Source: JAXLWB01 sp046328715
GTDB lineage: Bacteria; Chloroflexota; Anaerolineae; Caldilineales; Caldilineaceae
DNA length: 64,000 nucleotides
Assembly (NCBI GenBank): GCA_046328715.1
Contig: JAXLWB010000038.1
Coordinates: 39,728 to 103,727 of the forward strand
Direction of reading: 5' to 3'
Below the pieces are notes generated by a model. It searched no databases. It was not told where the DNA came from and was given only the letters and a program-made list of their open reading frames with translations. Shown piece by piece: positions 35,601-43,069 of this stretch (the first letter of the stretch is position 1; the number at the start of each line of letters is the position of its first letter). Position numbers and translations under genes: made by a program.

Positions 35601-38600
35601 ATTATAAACACGGTTGCCATAGATGATTGGCACCAGGCCGTCGCCGCCAGTGTTGGCTTGCGAGATGGTGTTGACGTTGACCGGTTGGGCAATCGTTGTT
35701 ACGAAGCCGCCACCGTTAGTAGCCAAGGTTGCATTGGAGGCGCGAATGGCGACGTTGGCAGTGCCAGCTAGTGGCTCGCTTGTTCCGTACGTAGTTCCAC
35801 CATCGGTTGACCATTCAGCCAGCCAGCCGGTTGGCAGCTTCAAAGAGCCAGCGACATAACGTTGGCTGGGGTTGTCGACCACATCCACAATCTGCGCACT
35901 CACCACACCGCTCGTAGCTGGCTTGTAGGCGACGGTCCAGCTAATGGTGTCAGTGGAGCCAGTCTTGTTACTCGGTGAAGCTGCATCACTGCGGTTGCCG
36001 GTGCGTCCCGAAACTGAGCTAGCAACCACACCGACCTTGGACGAGCTAACGCTGGGTAGCGGGGTAGCCGTTGGCGGCACTGGTGTATTGGTGGGCGGCA
36101 GTGGCGTGCTGGTTGGGGTGAAGGGGCTACCACTGCTTTGCAGACAAGCGGCATCGATCTTGGCCCAGTCTACGCCATTGGCCGAGATGGAGACGCGTAC
36201 GTTTGCTGCATTGACGGGTGCGGCACCCAATGAAAGGGTGTAAGGCCCGCCAAACAAGCCATCGGCATCGTCTACATCTTTGGTGATGGTGTGAACTTGT
36301 TCAGTTCCAACGGTGTTGCCCACGCTGTCGATGTAGAGCAACTTGATCTTCTGCGAGCCTGGCACATGTGATGCCGAATAGAACTTGAAGGTATACGAAA
36401 GACCAGGTTGTGCTGTCACATCTTGGTAGAGCGGTGACGGATACGAACTGTGATTATAGCCATAGCGCAAGCCGTCAGGCACAACCATGTTTCCCGATTT
36501 GGTTGCTGTGGTTCCCCATCCGCTCCAACCTGTGGGAGCGTTTAGAATGAGCGTCGATGTCTCGAAGCTTGGGTTAGTCAGCAAGTTGTTTGTACAAATA
36601 TTGGCTGGGGTAGCCGTATTCGTTGGTGTTGCAGTATTTGTCGGCGTATTCGTCGGCAGTGGCGTATTGGTTGGTGTGCTGGTCGGTGTAGCCACAGTAC
36701 AAGCACAGCTGAGATCGCCTGTGAATTCTGGCTGATGAATTTCTGCCGAAGTTGTTAAGGCACGAACTGCTGTAGAACCATCAATATTGCCCTGCGTTGT
36801 GACTGCTGCCAGTGGGGCGAGGACAGCACCCATCATATTGTGGCTACCAAAGTTGATGCTGGTGGCTTGGTAGAAGTTCCACAACACTTTGCCACGCCAT
36901 GCCGTATTAGTGAAGTTGCCGACCATGTTGGCACCATTCGACCAATTGACGGTTGTACCAGCAACATTGATCACAATCGTAGTGGCACTGTTCGGATACA
37001 ATTCAATCTGCGCTGCGGTGGAGGCTGCGAAGATATCGGAGGCATTGACATTGAAGATTGCAATGCCACAACTGTTAATTGTGCTGGCAGTGAACTTGAT
37101 TGCGTTGCTCGAACCGCTCGATAAGGTGGCAGTATTGTTGGCGGCAAGCGTTGCCAAACCTGTTGACGCATTCTGCAACTGAGATGTCATTGACACATCA
37201 GAGAGCGATGCATCTGCAATCAAAGAGCCACCACCATTGAAGTTGATTGCTCGTCCATTGCGTGCGCCACCTAAACGTACACTTCCTGCTTGAAGGTTAA
37301 TCGCATTGCCTGAAGCAATGTTGCCTACCACAACAAAGGTGCTTTCCGTGGCACCCGCGATACCACCAAGTTTATTTGCGAAGTTTGCAGAATTGGTGCC
37401 AACAAAGTTGTTGCCAACAAAGGTGCGTCCTTCAATATCAGAGGTGGTTGAGAGGTCATCAAGTACGATCAAATCGTACTTTTGCATCATAGCAGCGGTA
37501 TTGGCAATATCGGCTGAACAATACGCACTTTGCCCAGAGACCGTTGCAACAAAGCCGAAGTCGTAGTTGTGGTTGGTGTAGGTCTGATTACTCACAGCAT
37601 AGACGGCTGTCGTTCCGTTGACCATTTCCACTTCTTCACCACTGCTGCTCTGAACTGTCATCGATTCATTGCCCAAAGCCATCTGGTGTAGTGAGCCACT
37701 CACATTGGGAATGCGGATTTCATAGCTCCATTTGCCATCGGGACCGGTTGCGTTCAGGTCAATGCCACCTTCGACTAACCCAATAGAGTCATTTGGGTTA
37801 TCATCCGGTGTAGAACTACTTCTAAAGTAATAGGTTCCTTCGCTGTCCGTGACGGCGCTTGCGATGACTTCGCCATTTTTGAACAGTTGTAAAAGCAGGT
37901 TGGCAATGCCAGGCTCGTTGGCATCCTGGAGACCATCTGCATTCAGATCTTTCCATACACGATTACCGAGTTCAACTGGAGGTGTATCACAGAGTAATTG
38001 CATGTCACCAACGGAGTTGAGTGAGCTATTGGCTGCACCCACGTTGCCTGCCGCAGTGATTGCACCACTAACACTGTCGAATGCCATTACACCGATTTGG
38101 CGACCACGTCCTAAGGCTCCGGATTGTGTAGCATACAAGATAGATGTGCCTGGAACTTGTGCAATGCTGCCTTGTACAGATTCACCTTCAAAACCATCAT
38201 CACCCCAGTAGTATTCAAAACCGCCTGGACCTTTGCTATTGACAAGGGTCAGACCTTCGCCGGTCCATGGATCGTCAGAGGGGGGGGGATTGGTTGTGCT
38301 TTTGCCGCCACAAACACCATTGCTTTCCAACGACCATGTGTTGGGCGCAATTGGGTCATTGCCACAGGCACGCAGGAGTTCACCACCAATCGTGGTGGAT
38401 GCGTCCTGGCTCTGGTCAACCCAGCGCGAACGCAGGCCAAGCACCATGTCACCTTGGTCAAAGGCAATATCGGTGAGCCAGGGAGCCATTTTGGCGGCTG
38501 TACTCAGTGTGCTGCCGTTGGTGGCATCCACTGGAGTGGCTGACCAGCTCGTAAAGGATTGGTTGTTGGTCCCGGTAAACGGGGACATCCATGTCTTGTT

Positions 38601-39905
38601 GGTGGAGCGCGCATAATTCAATGGGAAGCTGAGCTTCTGGCTCATGCTGGAACCATTGAACTCGTAGACATACCCCTTGAGATCATTGTTCGTTGGGCCA
38701 CCACAGACCATGCCAACGTACACATTGTTGCCACGCACTGCCAAACCAAACGGATGAGTCTGGGCGGCGCTACAATCGGCGGGTTGGGGCAGGGCCACAG
38801 TTTGTGCCAAGGTTGCAACAGGTGGATTGCCCGTCAAAGCCAGTTGGACCAGCTTTTTGCCGCCAATGTTGATGGCGTAGAGCGATTGTCCGTCCGCTGA
38901 GACCTCAAGGTCGCCCAAACCGACGTTACCAACATCCGATTGAGCAACGCTTCCGTTGGAACCGGTGAGCGATCCGACATCGGGAATGGTTGTAAAGAGG
39001 TAGGGCGCACCGCCAAGCATGGAAACGCGATAAATCGCTCCTGCACCATTGGGTAGAGCTTTGGCCAGAGGCTTATTCGAGTACTTGACAAAGGCCGCTG
39101 CAAACATCGACTTGGTGCTCGCTTGATAGGCCAGACCATAGACGTCACCGACCTGGTCTTGCGTTGCCACAGTCGTTTGCTCCATCTGTGTCGGTGTATC
39201 ACCAGCAGGATTCTGTGCCTCTTTGCCACCAAGGCTAGCTACCGGGAAAAGGCTAATGGCATTTGAATTGCGGCTGGTGCCCCAGTGCAAATTGGCCACT
39301 GCCATCTGCGGTGCGCTCTGGCAGAAGTTGACTGGCTCGTAAACGCCATAGTCAACATTTTGATCGTTGGGACCGACAAATTGTGATTCTGATTTGTTAG
39401 TCTCGCCGACCGGCGCAGATTCGAAGCCGCTGGGCAGCCCGCTAAACTCCACATGAATGGTTGAAGCATTGCAAGTGTGTGTGAGCGAGTAGGCACCACG
39501 GTTGGCTTCGTTTGTGCTAGAGACCGTCTGGCCGCACTGCTGTCCGTTGCTATCAAAGGCGGTAACAGTGATGCCTCCAACGCCACTTTCGCTAACCTGA
39601 CCCGCAGCGGCTGCGTTGAGTTGGCGGGTGCCGTCAGCGTTGTAGTCGTAGTAGACAATGCCAGAGATCACCTTGCTCGCTGGCGCGGAGGCAGAGGAGA
39701 TCAGTGGTAAGAAGACCCGATTGGTCGCTTCGCTCTGCTGCGGGGTCGAACTACTATCCGTGATTTGAGCTTGGATAGGTAGCGCATTGTTCACGAGCAT
39801 CGAAAGTGTCAACAGTAACGTGAAATACTGTGATTTCCAGCGCGACCGCCCGCCGAAAATCTGTGACACTATCCGAAGCCCTGTCTGATAGGGTGTGCTC
39901 CTCAT
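29682..39905 (-). CDS. Giant stalked surface protein (SdrD-like, choice-of-anchor A, duplicated ~655-residue units)
   Basis: About 3,407 residues from ATG 39905 (GAAGGA 7 bases upstream). A long signal peptide ('YFTLLLTLSMLVNNALPIQAQ') and an 'RVFLPLISS' motif come first. Approximate order: SdrD/Cna-B-like domain (77-190); propeller-like region (190-640); SdrD-like domain 'NRVWKDLNADGLQDANEPGI' (644-760); choice-of-anchor A domain 'KYDLIVLDDLSTTSDIEGRT' (796-1064); a carbohydrate-binding-like domain 'LLTNPSFETS' (1103-1259); two related units (1285-1940 and 1999-2652); then four SdrD-like domains 'FWYDSDGDGLQDVGEPGV' (from about 2719, 2839, 3019 and 3146). Threonine/proline stalks (TPTNTPT) separate blocks. 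It ends NPTPTP with no LPxTG or terminal membrane anchor. An adhesion or surface-display role is inferred. Confidence 0.88.
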   Translation of the reverse strand: MRSTPYQTGLRIVSQIFGGRSRWKSQYFTLLLTLSMLVNNALPIQAQITDSSSTPQQSEATNRVFLPLISSASAPASKVISGIVYYDYNADGTRQLNAAAAGQVSESGVGGITVTAFDSNGQQCGQTVSSTNEANRGAYSLTHTCNASTIHVEFSGLPSGFESAPVGETNKSESQFVGPNDQNVDYGVYEPVNFCQSAPQMAVANLHWGTSRNSNAISLFPVASLGGKEAQNPAGDTPTQMEQTTVATQDQVGDVYGLAYQASTKSMFAAAFVKYSNKPLAKALPNGAGAIYRVSMLGGAPYLFTTIPDVGSLTGSNGSVAQSDVGNVGLGDLEVSADGQSLYAINIGGKKLVQLALTGNPPVATLAQTVALPQPADCSAAQTHPFGLAVRGNNVYVGMVCGGPTNNDLKGYVYEFNGSSMSQKLSFPLNYARSTNKTWMSPFTGTNNQSFTSWSATPVDATNGSTLSTAAKMAPWLTDIAFDQGDMVLGLRSRWVDQSQDASTTIGGELLRACGNDPIAPNTWSLESNGVCGGKSTTNPPPSDDPWTGEGLTLVNSKGPGGFEYYWGDDGFEGESVQGSIAQVPGTSILYATQSGALGRGRQIGVMAFDSVSGAITAAGNVGAANSSLNSVGDMQLLCDTPPVELGNRVWKDLNADGLQDANEPGIANLLLQLFKNGEVIASAVTDSEGTYYFRSSSTPDDNPNDSIGLVEGGIDLNATGPDGKWSYEIRIPNVSGSLHQMALGNESMTVQSSSGEEVEMVNGTTAVYAVSNQTYTNHNYDFGFVATVSGQSAYCSADIANTAAMMQKYDLIVLDDLSTTSDIEGRTFVGNNFVGTNSANFANKLGGIAGATESTFVVVGNIASGNAINLQAGSVRLGGARNGRAINFNGGGSLIADASLSDVSMTSQLQNASTGLATLAANNTATLSSGSSNAIKFTASTINSCGIAIFNVNASDIFAASTAAQIELYPNSATTIVINVAGTTVNWSNGANMVGNFTNTAWRGKVLWNFYQATSINFGSHNMMGAVLAPLAAVTTQGNIDGSTAVRALTTSAEIHQPEFTGDLSCACTVATPTSTPTNTPLPTNTPTNTATPTNTATPANICTNNLLTNPSFETSTLILNAPTGWSGWGTTATKSGNMVVPDGLRYGYNHSSYPSPLYQDVTAQPGLSYTFKFYSASHVPGSQKIKLLYIDSVGNTVGTEQVHTITKDVDDADGLFGGPYTLSLGAAPVNAANVRVSISANGVDWAKIDAACLQSSGSPFTPTSTPLPPTNTPVPPTATPLPSVSSSKVGVVASSVSGRTGNRSDAASPSNKTGSTDTISWTVAYKPATSGVVSAQIVDVVDNPSQRYVAGSLKLPTGWLAEWSTDGGTTYGTSEPLAGTANVAIRASNATLATNGGGFVTTIAQPVNVNTISQANTGGDGLVPIIYGNRVYNVFHHMAAGTNWLMCLDMLTGAACTGVSYPTYVGATTNTNFGSGTNNIQISSADIHYLDSANGKLYLPASRAPSDGGVLCVDLANNKSCGFVKLATITIQSQYIHTMGGAMYNNRYYVAANTQMLCYDLTNQTPCSGQPYSNGLTTDAFKVTAIGDKFIVTDYSSSPKVTCFDPATNARCAGWPASAVTAALPSGYGTYGYVQPFPMLSTVGVPTGLCYSIFDSNGSKTTQIECRSLSDGSVVTTPANLASAMPSSTYMLGNYTWATVGTKMYLPVNSTAYNSSADYIACYDWSTNQACGSPYPKVLVNGSTNTWPYTIVNDPSRPACLWTLGDIGYLTNFNAVDGSSPCNSTGATVSNLTPANSYCASGEAAVTGWSKIEILGVNAGTGFSTAYATVRDATGAVVTGFNQKAFVGNVLDISSIPYSGNNKKLSVDLTVNGANFGAVQPKLSITWVSNKPVEMCYQTKVESSCSLTTVPNSAALTTNGGNLQTVSASFAYQSAAACTPTSTPTSTATNTSVPPTATNTPTNTSTNTPVPPTATPTNTPVPPTNTPTATATTVTTSAAKKGVVVSSSAGRVGNTTSAVAPANNAGASDTISWTVSYQTTLTGTVNAQIVDAIDTLSQRYIPGSVKAPAGWLTEWSTNSGSTYTTTEPAANSANVTLRLSNSSFTGGKGVVSTIAAPVNVNTITQTTTGGDGQVPIVYGNRVYNIFHHLAAGTNWLMCLDMITGASCAGNTYPTYVSPTAGAAFGTGTNTMQFSTTNNPYLDTATGKLYMPASRLPSDGGVLCIDLVNGKSCGFTKLATITFYNATNIHTMGGAFYNGRFYVSSDSQLMCYDITTQSACAGQPYSNGLTTAFKVSGMGSKLIITAYNPSTPQLTCFDAATSARCAGWPASPVNAVIPSGYGIYGELLPFPMLDTSGVPTGVCYSIFDSNGVKPTVIECRSLATGALVTTPSGLISSMPSNMYMLGHFSWETLGTKMYLPVNSTAYNSGADYIACYDWATNAPCGSPYPKVIINTSTNSWPYGVTADPSRPSCLWALGDKGYLINFNAVDGSSPCNSTGATVSNVTPANNYCASGASAVSGWDKLQITGVTAGTGFSAAYATIYDKNGAVVSGFNQKAFTGNSLDISSIPYSGNNTSLSVDLTISGANFGGVTPKFTVNWASSKLVEACYQTTVQSSCSLTNVPNSASLTSNGAYTQTLSASFAYQAAAACTPTPTDTPTSTATWSPTPTFTRTPTNTPTNTPTPTNTATWSPTPTNTPTATNTRTPTATPTNTPIPPAKISDLFWYDSDGDGLQDVGEPGVDSAKVKLWVDTNNDSIADSNILTTTTAADGSYQFANLDASKRYLVQFVPPAQRWFTLKQVRGIDTASDDSDANPTGYTDVVVVAPGQTAEIGAGLAPIVSIGNRFWDDNNGNGIQNLNEPGVNGATVRLWVDNNNDGTPDTNIMTTTVAVDGSYQFAFLDATKRYLVQFVPPAGRSFTLKDAAGTTEDLDSDANANGYSDALMVTLGQNGEIGAGLAPLPTPTATSTRTPTPTSTPTLPPTPTPTFTPTSTNTPIPPTPTPTNTATPTFTPTPIPYGCIGDTVWFDANSNGIQDGGELGAVGVTVSLGRDSNLNGRLDANEVTSSKQTGANGYYQFCNILPQFAVYLKVTLPTGKLMTYRHANGSTAANDSDFDIVTSEVGPISLNNSEIKSDIDAGLIDPPTCSLGDLVWYDSDQDGIQDGSEVGVSGLNVELHPDTDCFATTLMTTTTSSTGNYLFSGLQPGDYCVSLTNINPSWYVSDLHVVADTTIDSDGVVNSSPTHADSRVTISGTTTLAVSCDDMTNDFGLYAAGTITETVACVNNGVSSPLNGVTLKLYADTDCDGIANGDPIATGETGDFNARTGVQVDGQYDFEYLQTGYENDPSHRSCYVVMPDVTDPDLLACNSSPSFTPYAVELIGKQATDANQRVGGPGFNIQANPTPTP
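31950..36060 (-). repeat. Tandem ~2.1-kb intragenic duplication
   Basis: Two copies (about 36050-34085 and 33912-31952) each encode about 655 residues starting 'VGVV.SS..GR.GN' and ending 'SASFAYQ.AAACTPT'. Shared landmarks are 'DTISWTV.Y', 'GGDG.VPI.YGNRVYN.FHH', 'GGVLC.DL.N.KSCGF.KLATIT' and 'SIPYSGNN'. The copies differ at many positions, so the duplication is old or under diversifying change. T/P stalks of differing length separate them. Confidence 0.85.
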
Positions 39906-40184
39906 AGATGATTCCTTCGATAGTTTGAAATGATTGCTACAAATATGTGATAAATGGTGTAGATTTACTACGTCACTTTGCCAGTCTAGGGCTGAGCCAC
40001 CTTTTAGGGGGTGAAACACGCCCTTCAAGAAGTGTAAAGCGCGCAATAAAATCTGACTTCCTATACACTACACATTAATTTATACTTAATTTTCATGATA
40101 AGATATTTCTTTTATCTGACAGTCTTGCGGGAAAGTGGGATAACAAAAATCACAAAGAAGCTATAGCGACTAATACTTTTGTGG

Positions 40185-40190
40185 TATGAT
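40185..40190 (+). promoter_or_regulatory. Possible extended -10 promoter of the isomerase gene
   Basis: TTTTGTGGTATGAT carries TG-N-TATGAT, an extended -10. A nearly identical TTTTTGTGGTAGAAT stands before the gene at 61051. It lies 57 bp upstream of the ATG at 40248. No convincing -35 is seen. The rest of the 340-bp divergent gap (39906-40247) is A/T-rich and shows nothing else I can name. Confidence 0.4.
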
Positions 40191-40247
40191 CAGCGCAGTT
40201 CACAACCTTGTAGAATGGCCAATAAATCATCAACAGGAGAATTTTTC

Positions 40248-41084
40248 ATGAAACTTAGTTGTCTCCCTGTTTCCCTCTACGCCGATTTCAACTCCGGAGC
40301 CCGCACACTGGGCGATTGGTTCCGCTTCGCCCACGAGTTGGGTTTGGATGGAGCGGATCTTAGCGTTGCCCATGTTAAAAGTCGTACGCCCGCCTATCTG
40401 AACGATCTCCGTCAACAGGCAAGCGATGCTGGCGTACAGATTATGATGATGGCGACTTATTCTGATTTTACCCATCCTGATGCAGCAGAGCGGGCGCGCC
40501 AGGTGGAAGATATACGTCAATGGATCGAGGCTGCCCAACACCTAGGTCTCTCTTTTCTGCGGCTGACGGCGGGGCAAAACCATCCAGGCGTGGAACGTGC
40601 GGCAGGATTGGCTTGGGCGGTGGAGGGGCTACTGGCCAGTCAGGAAGCGGCAAGCGGCAGCGGGGTAACCGTACTCTACGAAAATCATACGCGTGGTGCC
40701 TTTTGGACGATGAATGACTTTACCCAACCGGCTGATCGCTTTCTCGAAGTGGTGGAGAAGAGTGCGCCCGGAAATTTGCGGCTGCTTTTTGATACTGCCA
40801 ACTGTCTGGCACTCAACGATGATCCCATCGCCGTGTTGGCGCAGGTAAAAGATCGCGTGTCGGCAGTCCACATTGCCGACATTCGGCGTCCTGGTGCTTT
40901 TGAACCGGTTGTGATCGGCACTGGATCGTCGCCGATCCCTGCGTTGCTGCAAATACTGGTCCAGAATGGGTACGATGGCTGGCTCAGTATCGAGGAAGCC
41001 AGCCGCACTGGCGAGGATGGTTTTCGGCAGGCAGTAGAGTTTGTGGATAAGTCCTGGGTGCAGGCAGGGGGGAAAAGCAGATAG
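40248..41084 (+). CDS. Sugar phosphate isomerase/epimerase-like TIM-barrel protein
   Basis: A 278-residue AP endonuclease 2-family TIM barrel of the kind that isomerises or epimerises sugars and inositols. Metal-site candidates are 'VTVLYENHTRGAFW' (Glu), 'LRLLFDTANCLAL' (Asp), 'VSAVHIADIRRPGAF' (His) and 'GWLSIEEASRTGEDG' (Glu), in the usual order. The ATG at 40248 follows AGGAGA. It faces a Gfo/Idh/MocA dehydrogenase gene convergently; such pairs often act together in inositol or unusual-sugar breakdown. Confidence 0.83.
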   Translation: MKLSCLPVSLYADFNSGARTLGDWFRFAHELGLDGADLSVAHVKSRTPAYLNDLRQQASDAGVQIMMMATYSDFTHPDAAERARQVEDIRQWIEAAQHLGLSFLRLTAGQNHPGVERAAGLAWAVEGLLASQEAASGSGVTVLYENHTRGAFWTMNDFTQPADRFLEVVEKSAPGNLRLLFDTANCLALNDDPIAVLAQVKDRVSAVHIADIRRPGAFEPVVIGTGSSPIPALLQILVQNGYDGWLSIEEASRTGEDGFRQAVEFVDKSWVQAGGKSR

Positions 41085-41147
41085 GGGGATGAGGGGATGG
41101 GGAGGTGAGGAGATGTATATTCTCCTCATCTCCCTATCTCCCTATTA
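41080..41147. repeat. Intergenic palindrome, GGGGATGA-word family
   Basis: The left side AGATAGGGGGATGAGGGGAT continues with GGGGAGGTGAGGAGAT; the right side is TCTCCTCATCTCCCTATCTC. It sits between convergent stops at 41084 and 41145 and overlaps both gene ends. Confidence 0.75.
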
Positions 41148-42242
41148 CTTCTTAACCCAACTCATCCCTTCCCCACGCACGAGGAAGGATCGTTCATCGT
41201 AAAAGCCGGGGCGGGTGACGGGGATGATGCCACTTTCGACGGCGACATCGAGCGGGTTGGCACGTGTGAGCAGGGGCAGGTTCACCCGTTCGTGGCAGCG
41301 GGCAGACTCGTAGACGGCCATCATGATCTCGATCGCTTGCCGTCCATACTTGGCCTGGCCACGGTAGTCCTCAACTTTGCCTTCGATCCAATCGACAATG
41401 CCATAGGCCTGGTCGATGTGTGCTCGCCCATAAGGATTGGAGGGATCGGCATCAGTCGGCGTGTAGGTTTGCCAGCCGTTGCTGCTGCTGGTCATATAGC
41501 GCAGGCTGTTATCCTGGACAACCATCATGCCATCGGTGCAATAGACGGTCGCGCCAACTTCGTAGCGTTTGTTCATCTCATTTTCGATTACGCCTTCCAC
41601 GTCGCCCGGATAGCCAATAAGGCCTACGCAGCGATCTTCAACCCGGTGACCAAAAATGTGCTTGTCGGTTTGACGTTCGACCGCACCCATCACCCACTGC
41701 GCATCTAGATTGCCCAGCAAATAAAGCTGAAAGTCGATGCAGTGTGTACCTGTGTTCATCATACCCGCACCCACCGCCGACCACAGGCGCACTGGTTTTC
41801 CAATTTCGCCGCTCTGCACCAGTCGTCGCGCCTCGTTCCAAGAGGAATAGAAGCGTCGTTGATGGCCGACTGCTAGCTTGACATTGTTGCGTTGGCAGGC
41901 GGTGACCATGGCGTCAGCTTCGCCTAAGGATACGGCCATTGGCTTTTCACACAGAATGGCTTTGGGGCGGAAGGTGGCGGCAGCAATCGTCATCTCGGCA
42001 TGTTGCGGATCCCAGGAGCAGACACTGACAATGTCAAGATTCTCCTTGGCAAGCATCTCGCGATAATCCAAATAGTGATGAGTTTCGGGCACATTGAAGT
42101 CGCGCCCATAGTCGGCCAATGCCTGGGGATGGGCATCGGCAATGGCGACAATTTCGGTGTGTTCACAGCCTTGCCAGCCACGGCCATGTTCGCGGGCAAT
42201 GCGCCCGCTGGCGATGATTCCAACACGGTATTTTGCAGACAT
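41145..42242 (-). CDS. Gfo/Idh/MocA-family oxidoreductase (1)
   Basis: A 365-residue NAD(P)-dependent dehydrogenase of the glucose-fructose/inositol family. The Rossmann start 'YRVGIIASGRIAREHG' is followed by 'DIVSVCSWDPQHAEM' and 'PKAILCEKPMAVSLGEADAM' with the EKP lysine. The C-terminal part has 'VGAGMMNTGTHCIDFQLYLLG', where His and Asp suit catalysis. Its end 'ANPLDVAVESGIIPVTRPGFYDERSFLVRGEGM' closely matches that of the gene at 47371-48492, so the two are paralogues. Substrate unknown; a polyol or sugar is expected. Confidence 0.88.
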   Translation of the reverse strand: MSAKYRVGIIASGRIAREHGRGWQGCEHTEIVAIADAHPQALADYGRDFNVPETHHYLDYREMLAKENLDIVSVCSWDPQHAEMTIAAATFRPKAILCEKPMAVSLGEADAMVTACQRNNVKLAVGHQRRFYSSWNEARRLVQSGEIGKPVRLWSAVGAGMMNTGTHCIDFQLYLLGNLDAQWVMGAVERQTDKHIFGHRVEDRCVGLIGYPGDVEGVIENEMNKRYEVGATVYCTDGMMVVQDNSLRYMTSSSNGWQTYTPTDADPSNPYGRAHIDQAYGIVDWIEGKVEDYRGQAKYGRQAIEIMMAVYESARCHERVNLPLLTRANPLDVAVESGIIPVTRPGFYDERSFLVRGEGMSWVKK

Positions 42243-42397
42243 GGTTCCTCATTTCTGGTAACTATGGTTTCTGTACAGGTGGGGCGGTTTATTGGTATAC
42301 CAGCATAATGGTACTGCCCTTTGTACAGATTTAGCCAAATTTGAGTTGTATCGGTGGGGATTGTGGCACAGAACCGAGATATCGGTTAGAGCCCAAA

Positions 42398-42460
42398 CGC
42401 CCCCTCTCTAACTCTCCCCACCCAAGGGGTACCCGGAGGGAGAGGACAGTCACGGGAAGG
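42398..42460. repeat. Dispersed CCCTCTCTAACTCTCCCC hairpin
   Basis: CCCCTCTCTAACTCTCCCCA faces GGAGGGAGAGGACAGTCACGGG. It is related to the repeat at 13858. It lies in the 243-bp gap between the DinB-like gene stop and the upstream dehydrogenase start. Confidence 0.6.
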
Positions 42461-42485
42461 ATTGCGTTGTTTCTGCTGCCCCTTA

Positions 42486-42959
42486 TTAGCGCTCAGCCAG
42501 TGCTAATTCGTACAGAATTTCAAGCTGTCCCACATGATACGACTCGTGAAAAATTAAGTAAAACTGAAGTCGATCATCCACGGTTGTGCCTTTCTCGGCA
42601 TCATAAATTTCGCTGAGTTTCTCCACACGCATACTCTGCAAAGCACTGATCACCATCTCTGAAGCCTCGTCCAGCCGTTGCAGTAACACTTCTAACGGAA
42701 TTGCCTTCTCACTGTCGGTTAGTGGCGGAGAACCGCCACCGTAGATGGCCCATTCAGCCGAATCGGGTTTTGTACTGCCATCGATGAGTCCGAGGTACTG
42801 CATACGGTAGACCAAAAGATGACCTAGATTCCAGTTCATACAATTGGCTGGAAAGGGTAGTTGGCGCATACTGTCAGCATGGTTCAAGCCGTTGGTCTTG
42901 TTTTTGATCATGCGATCCATAAAGCGCACATGGTTGATGTATTGTGTTGGGGTAGGCAA
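42486..42959 (-). CDS. DinB-family putative metalloprotein
   Basis: A 157-residue four-helix-bundle protein of the DinB/YfiT type. Three His suited to a metal site lie in 'NWNLGHLLVYRM' and in 'LIFHESYHVGQLEILYELA'. Members are thiol transferases or metal-dependent enzymes of mostly unknown substrate. The start is a TTG at 42959 (LPTPTQYINHV), chosen because AAAGGAA lies about 8 bases upstream; reading further upstream would cross a GACAAGA-word palindrome. It lies downstream of the Ldh-family gene on the same strand. Confidence 0.72.
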   Translation of the reverse strand: MPTPTQYINHVRFMDRMIKNKTNGLNHADSMRQLPFPANCMNWNLGHLLVYRMQYLGLIDGSTKPDSAEWAIYGGGSPPLTDSEKAIPLEVLLQRLDEASEMVISALQSMRVEKLSEIYDAEKGTTVDDRLQFYLIFHESYHVGQLEILYELALAER

Positions 42960-42996
42960 GGGTGGTTCCTTTCGATTGAAGTTGAAGGAAAGATGT

Positions 42997-43066
42997 GACA
43001 AGAAGACAAGGAGACAGGAAGACGAATCTCGCTTGCCATCCTCTTGTCTTCCTGTCTTCCTGTCTG
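42997..43066. repeat. Intergenic palindrome, GAAGACAAG-word family
   Basis: GACAAGAAGACAAGGAGACA and GGAAGAC on the left face CTCTTGTCTTCCTGTCTTCC and TGTC on the right. The same word pair recurs at 53711-53771. It lies between the Ldh-family gene stop (43070) and the DinB gene. Confidence 0.77.
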
Positions 43067-43069
43067 CAT

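Noticed and set aside
30862..36735. Several forward-strand frames rich in GVGV (for example near 30862-31056, 31600-31971, 33832-34107, 36487-36735)
   Set aside because: They are the antisense image of the TPTNTPT stalk codons of the giant reverse-strand protein; low complexity and no ribosome site.
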